Below, piece by piece: positions 59,114 to 64,000 of a stretch of DNA of 64,000 nt. The stretch comes from Luidia sarsii (Eukaryota; Echinodermata; Asteroidea; Paxillosida; Luidiidae). Position numbers and translations under genes: made by a program. Within the stretch, counting starts at the first letter, position 1, and every line of letters starts with the position of its first letter. The notes beneath the pieces were generated by a model. The model did no database searches, was not told the origin of the DNA, and was given only the letters and a program-made list of their open reading frames with translations. The DNA lies in NCBI GenBank assembly GCA_949987565.1, contig OX465115.1:1586043-1650042 (forward strand), in the 5' to 3' direction.

Positions 59114-59179
59114 TCTTAAAATTGAGTGGGCCTGACGTTTCGATCCTAGCAGGACCTTTCTCAAAGGCAGAGTCAGGAA
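59114..59179. mobile_element. Minimal 66-bp CGAAACGTC-family element
   Basis: Only one arm (to CTCAAAGGCAGAGTCA), yet flanked by GGAAGTTAATACA on both sides (59,101-59,113; 59,180-59,192). Confidence 0.8.
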
Positions 59180-59470
59180 GGAAGTTAATACAATGTATTA
59201 ACACCGGTCTCTTCTGCCATTGTGATCACAGCACAAAATGGTATATTATTCTAATCCGTACACCCATTTTGTAGCCCTTCATTATTTGTTTGACATTTTG
59301 TAGCTGATAAAATCAGATATCTGTGCAAGAGTGAGCACTGTATTTTCCCCAAATGCCAAACAAAGTAGTAATGTATACCGACCTTGGTATGTTATACTTA
59401 AATTTGGAAGTGATAGAATTTGTTGTAAAATTCAGAAATAAATTACATTACTACATAACTGTAGATATTA

Positions 59471-59645
59471 AGGTGATATACAAAAATGTTGCAAACTGCT
59501 TACTGACTAAAATTACCAAAATGTAAATCTTAAAATTTAGTGGGCCTGACGTTTCGATCCTAGCAGGACCTTTCTCAAAGGACCTTTCTCTGCCTTTGAG
59601 AAAGGTCCTGCTAGGATCGAAACGTCAGGCCCACTAAATTTTAAA
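59471..59645. mobile_element. CGAAACGTC hairpin element with 14-bp target duplication
   Basis: 175 bp, reverse of the 14,631 copy (tail AGGTGATATACA first, then both arms). Flanked by AACTGTAGATATTA at 59,457-59,470 and 59,646-59,659. Confidence 0.88.
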
Positions 59646-60835
59646 AACTGTAGATATTAATATGGGGATTTGGTGTTATTATAGGACACCATTTTAGCCT
59701 TTCTTGCGTGTTCACCGCTAGTGGTTTGATACAGCCATGATAACTGCGTAAGACAACATAGGTCTCATCATGAACATGTACTTATATACTTATATTACAG
59801 TAAATCAAAAATTACCCCTTGATTAAGGTATACCTTAATCATTCCCCAGAGGGAATTTGTTTCTTGATTGTTTCAAAGACAAGATAAACCTTGGAATAGA
59901 TCTATAAATGGCAAATGTATGATAACATATTTTGCATTCTACATTGAATGCTTGTAGTAAAACTCCGATATCTAAGATTCTGAATGAGGTTACAGACCTA
60001 TTCAGATAGCACCACCACCGGCGGTCCGAATTCGGAGGTCCCGGCGTGAAGATTTTTGTCAGCAAAACTAGAGGGCGCGTATCTAGTGCCTCGTTGATAC
60101 CTAGGACGATAGGTTAACTAGGTATCCACAGGAAATTTCTAAAGGTGTATAAGTCTCCACAAGGATTTCTCGAAACTGGTATTTTGAAATACATGTAACT
60201 CAATAAGGGGGAATTTTTGCTGGGCAAGAATCGAAAAGTTTAAGTGTTTTATTAAAGGGACACGCGGTCCATATTTCTACACAGGAAAGTGGATGTGGTG
60301 GAAACGGGTGCATTTTTAAAACCGTTTCTCATTCGGTTGTGCAGTATTGCACGAGAACAAAGCATCCACAAGGTAAAGATACAGGTACATTTGACATTAA
60401 CAAAACATGTGCATCACACAATACATGTATTTGGAATCAAACCGTAACCAGTGGTTCAAAAACTGTATAAATGACACGGTGCAATTGTCTATCATTTGGC
60501 TACTATTATTTAACATTGGATTAAAATTCGAAGTTTTACGAAAATGTTTTACTGTGCAGTTGGCAACATGTAAAAACAGTGCTCCTGCAATCGTAGAAAA
60601 CCTGGAAAGGTTTAAAATGGAACGAAGTAAAATCGTTTTTTTTTTTCAGGCCTGGAAAGTCATGGAAATTGAAAAAAGAAAAGAAACGAAAAGTAATGAA
60701 AAGCGATTGAAAATGATATTTTTTTCTTCTGATCTTGGCTAGGGTGTACATGACACGCCAAATCTCACGCTTGTTGCGTAGACCGTACACGCCACTCAGC
60801 TTCAGATCCATCGGCCGATTTCACGAAACTTCAAA

Positions 60836-61073
60836 TGTTGCCCGGCACAACGACATGAGGAATATCCCACCAAAACACCTGAAGTTAAAGTATCATCACA
60901 ATTCGATTACAAATCAATTTTCTTTTTTTTATTTTCGTAAATTTTAAATATTAGAGGATATTATATTTTGATATCATTTGAAAGCTAATGGTATACTCTT
61001 TCACATCATTAGAAAATATCAAAATCTCAAAAGTGGGGGTTATTCCTCATGTCGTTGTGCCGGGTCACAAATG
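60836..61073. mobile_element. MITE with CCCGGCACAACGACATGAGG ends
   Basis: Clean inverted ends (CCCGGCACAACGACATGAGG / CCTCATGTCGTTGTGCCGGG). Interior is the reverse complement of the 2,292 copy. Confidence 0.82.
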
Positions 61074-61560
61074 TTGCGTACGCAACATTTTGCCGCCTCT
61101 GCTAGATATTGCTGAAAAGAGCCACTGAGGCGCAAGACTTACGCAACATTTGAACGTTGCGCAAGTTTTCTTGAAATCGCCTCCTGGATCATGGTCGAAG
61201 CGTTCCTCCTCAAAGGGACGTCTTGACGTCACGCTGGTCTTGCAACACATGACGTGGCATGGTGGCTGCTTACAACTCTCGAGTTGTGAAAAGTCCACTT
61301 ACGGCGAAACAGCTTGGGGGCGACATTGCTAAGAACGGCTAAAGTATGCTTGTCTAAACGTCGAGTACCCACTTTTTCAGAACCACACATCGTCTGAAGA
61401 GACTCCAAACCGTGCACCCAAACACCTTACGTATATCCTATACACGTTTAGCAAATGTTGGTGCTTAAGCAGCTTTATGAAATTGGTGGCCCCTTGAGTG
61501 TGATTGTCCCCGGACAAGGTCCGAGTCGAGGCCTCAGGGAGTTCCTGAAAATGGCCTCTG

Positions 61561-61887
61561 TTAAGCTCTGTTGGCCCTCTCGACCAGCTCTGCCGTGGTC
61601 ATCCCGCCAAGAATCTCCAGTTGGGAGACCTCCATCCCCAGCTGGCCGCTCGCCCAGTGGACCATCTCCAGGGCGACCAGCGAGTCCACTCCGTAGTTGA
61701 CCATGGGCTGGCTGACGTCAATGGCGTCCTCGGACATGCAGAGGAGGTCGGCCATCTTGGACTTGATGGCGCCGTCCGCGTCGGCCGGTTCCAGGCGAGG
61801 GGCCTCCGCTGTAGTTTTGTCTCGAGTCGCCAAGTGGCGGAACTTCAGCATCGCCCCGTGACATACATTCTTTGTCTTGCTCCACTC
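61561..61887 (-). CDS. PKS terminal exon (ACP)
   Basis: Acceptor ACTTTCAG at 61,890-61,888; 108 codons plus TAA. EWSKTKNV ... DADGAIKSKMADLLCMSEDA, then NYGVDSLVALEMVHW and LEILGGMTTAELVERANRA. Confidence 0.93.
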   Translation of the reverse strand, partial: EWSKTKNVCHGAMLKFRHLATRDKTTAEAPRLEPADADGAIKSKMADLLCMSEDAIDVSQPMVNYGVDSLVALEMVHWASGQLGMEVSQLEILGGMTTAELVERANRA

Positions 61888-64000
61888 CTGAAAGTAAGCG
61901 AATCAAAACAGGTCATCAGTAATGTTCTGAATATCTTCAATTGTTTACAGCGAGACGTGATCTCTGGAGTTTTTGCGGTAGTTTAATGGTTAATTTTGTT
62001 TCCCACTGGCGTCCAGTTGCCAAGTCCAGCATAAGTAGTGGACTGTCAGGACAGTACCTCACCAAATAACCCATGTAGCTCACTGATTATGGTATGTTAA
62101 ATTAGAGGCCTGGGTTCAAATCCCTGTTCAGATAGATTTTCTTTGCTATATCATTTGATAAAATAATCATCAAGCGTTTTGGGATGGTTGTTAATTCCTA
62201 ACAATGTCTCCGGGTGAATTACAAACAAGACGCTTTAATTTAATCTTGGCAGACTGAATCCAAAGAGGTTTCCTGCTGTTATGCGGAATACCGATTCTGT
62301 TTTTGATTTGATGAATGATACTAATTGTCTCTCGATAGTACGAATCCTTTCTTTGTTTTTTTTATGGGGATGGTATAGGTTCTACCTAGATAAATAATTA
62401 TTATAGGTCCCAACAGGCCATGTCACTTGCCTGATTTGTCAGGGTGACAATAGACAGATCTCGCCTCGGCAGTAGCTGCCCAAGCATCTGTAGAAACTCG
62501 TCCACGTGGATATATCGGTGTCCCTTGGCGGTCAAAATCTTCACCGTCTCCCCCTTGTCCTCCAAGTAGCCTGCTCCTTTGACGGGGGCCAACTGGATGG
62601 AGAGAGCTGGAAGTCCGCTGCGTTGTCTCTTCTCGGCCAGGGCGTCTAGGTAGGCGTTGGCAGCGCAGTAGATAGGCTGGGACGGGTTGCCCCAGGTAGT
62701 GGTGATGGAGGACAGCATGAAGAAGATGTCGAGGTCGTCTTGTTTGGTCAGTTCGTGCAGGATCTTGGCACCAGTGGCCTTCGCTCCGAGGATGCGGGAC
62801 ATCTGCTCGTAGGTTACCTCGGAGAGGTTTTCCTCCTCGATGACGCCAGCCAGATGGAAGATGCCTCGGATTGGAGGGACTCTCTCGTCACCTCGAAGCT
62901 TCTCTAGGAGAGCTTCGACGCTGGCCCTCTTTGAAATGTCCAGGGAGAACTCATGGGCGCTCACCTTGTTCTTCCCGAGGAAGTGGAGCGTCCTCTTAGC
63001 GGCCGCTGTCGAGGCGCCCCGGCGGGACACCAGCGCTAGGTGCCTGGCTCCGTTCAGGCACAGCCACCTGGACAGGGCCTGCCCGATGCCACCGTGACCA
63101 CCCGTGACGATGTATGTCGCGTCCGGCCGGCACCGCCACAGCGGGGGCTTCGGGTCTTTCGGCCGGAAGCCGGCCGGCACGTCGAAGACGATCTTCCCGA
63201 TGTGGGACCCTTTGGCCATCAGGCGGAAGGTGTCTCTCAGCGTCCCGATGGAGTAGACGCTGGTAGGAATCGGCGTCAGTGTCCCCTCCTCGAACAGAGA
63301 GAAGACCTTCCTCATGAGGGACCCGACCTCCTTGGGACGCTGCCTCATCAGGACGTCCAGCTGGCAAGAGTGGAAAGTCTTATTCTCCAAGAAGAAGTCC
63401 ATTGGGAGACTCGAGCCCTCCAGAATGTCCCTCTTCCCGATCTCGCAGAATCTGCCGCCGGGGCTCAGCAGGGACAGGCCCACCTGGAGGAGGTTCCCCG
63501 CCAGGGAGTTGAGGACCACGTCGACCCCCCTCCCACCCGTCCACCGTAGGACGTCCTCGCGGAATCGCGAGGAGCGAGAATCGCTGACCATGTCCACGCC
63601 GAGCGCTCGGCGGAGGTAGGACCGCTTCTCCTCCGAGCCGGCCGTGCAGATGATCATGGCGCCCCTCGCCCGGGCCACCTGGATGGCGGCCAGACCGACC
63701 CCACCGCAGGCCGAGTGGATCAGGACCGTCTCCCCGCTCCTCAGGCCGGCCCGCTCCGCCAGGCTCAGGTAGGCCGTGGCGAAGGCGACCCCGACCCCGG
63801 CGCTGTCCGGCCAGTCGAGGTCGAGCGGCCTGCGCACGGTCAGCCTGGCGTCGCAGACGGCGTGAGAGGCGAGGCAGCTCTCGCCGAAGGCCACCACCTC
63901 GTCGCGGACCGCCAGGCCGCTCACGCAGCTGCCGACCTCCACCACCTCCCCGGCGCACTCCAGGCCGAAGTACGGGCGCGCGTCGCTCTCCAGCCCCTCC
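61561..64000 (-). CDS. Animal type I polyketide synthase, 3' part (ER-KR-ACP), partial
   Basis: Two exons (64000-62431 and 61887-61561) give 631 visible residues. The enoyl reductase has the NADPH loop HSACGGVGLAAIQ (about 95) and VDVVLNSLAGNLLQ. The ketoreductase has VTGGHGGIG (about 298-306), the catalytic serine in MLSSITTTWG and the tyrosine in YCAANAYLD (about 444). The acyl carrier protein has YGVDSLVALEM, whose serine (about 592) takes the phosphopantetheine arm. The gene stops after the carrier protein (LVERANRA), so no thioesterase is attached, unlike animal fatty acid synthase. Such enzymes build reduced polyketides in the cytosol. KS, AT and DH should lie beyond 64,000. No genuine ATG is present: the frame is open to the edge. 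Confidence 0.93.
61888..62430 (-). other. PKS last intron, GC-AG type
   Basis: Donor reads CAG|GCAAGT (GC instead of GT) and acceptor TTTCAG. The nearest GT donor, four bases on, would put the carrier domain out of frame, so the GC donor is required. Confidence 0.85.
62431..64000 (-). CDS. PKS exon with ER and KR domains (5' end outside window)
   Basis: The first visible codons read EGLESDARPYFGLECAGEVV, typical of the middle of an enoyl reductase. Frame open from 63,999 down to the GC donor. High GC at third positions. Confidence 0.93.

Larger units (their letters stand above)
57901..61560. other. SPAG7 3' region and convergent intergenic DNA
   Basis: Contains a foldback (58,200), a 99-bp tandem (58,590), three hairpin elements with target duplications (58,958; 59,114; 59,471), and a MITE (60,836). 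AATAAA at 59,437 is one candidate SPAG7 poly(A) signal. No other gene seen. Confidence 0.5.

Noticed and set aside
61718..61906. Alternative GT donor at 62,426 giving a different last PKS exon frame
   Set aside because: It would read the terminal exon out of frame and destroy the GVDSL carrier motif.
62401..63945. 514-aa frame as a complete PKS protein
   Set aside because: There is no ATG at its start (GTG within an open frame that continues to the window edge), and its last nine codons are intron read-through.

Overview
This is eukaryotic nuclear DNA from an animal. Genes are split by spliceosomal introns with GT-AG and one GC-AG boundary, tRNA genes carry Pol III T-run terminators, and short non-autonomous transposons and simple-sequence satellites fill most of the space. 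The proteins are animal orthologues (SLC7A14, POLR2D, SPAG7, an animal type I polyketide synthase). My best guess is an invertebrate deuterostome, most likely a lancelet (Branchiostoma); this rests on general resemblance and was not tested.

Layout. 1-2.7 kb is repeat-rich non-coding DNA. 2.76-8.37 kb is an array, all on the minus strand, of 22 tRNA-Lys(CTT) and 3 tRNA-Leu(TAA) genes in ~154-bp units, including a 2.1-kb segmental duplication. 8.4-14.3 kb is intergenic, with a (TAGTG)n satellite and a 9-bp GGAGGAGGT satellite. 14.3-42.5 kb holds a complete 8-exon SLC7A14-like transporter on the plus strand (718 codons plus stop). Its 20.7-kb first intron contains 13 more tRNA-Lys genes in antisense, and its other introns are largely satellite DNA. 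42.5-48.2 kb is intergenic with several foldback elements. 48.2-51.4 kb (minus) is a complete 4-exon POLR2D (RPB4, 144 aa). It lies head-to-head, 480 bp away, with a complete 6-exon SPAG7 (226 aa, plus, 51.85-57.9 kb). 61.56-64.0 kb (minus) is the 3' end of a type I polyketide synthase (enoyl reductase, ketoreductase, acyl carrier protein, stop), which continues past the window edge.

All exon junctions given were checked for splice dinucleotides and for phase across the whole reading frame. The genes are functionally unrelated to one another; only POLR2D/SPAG7 look likely to share a promoter.

The most unusual content is the mobile-element fraction. One hairpin family built around a CGAAACGTC core is flanked by 13-14-bp target duplications at five loci, and a related element carries a strikingly hammerhead-ribozyme-like core. 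I infer Penelope-like or other target-primed non-autonomous elements. There is also a pair of Mutator-like MITEs with perfect 9-bp target duplications, a foldback element carrying a broken THAP zinc finger, at least three further terminal-inverted-repeat families, two tRNA-derived SINE families, and satellites that appear to have grown out of a transposon end and out of splice donor sites.
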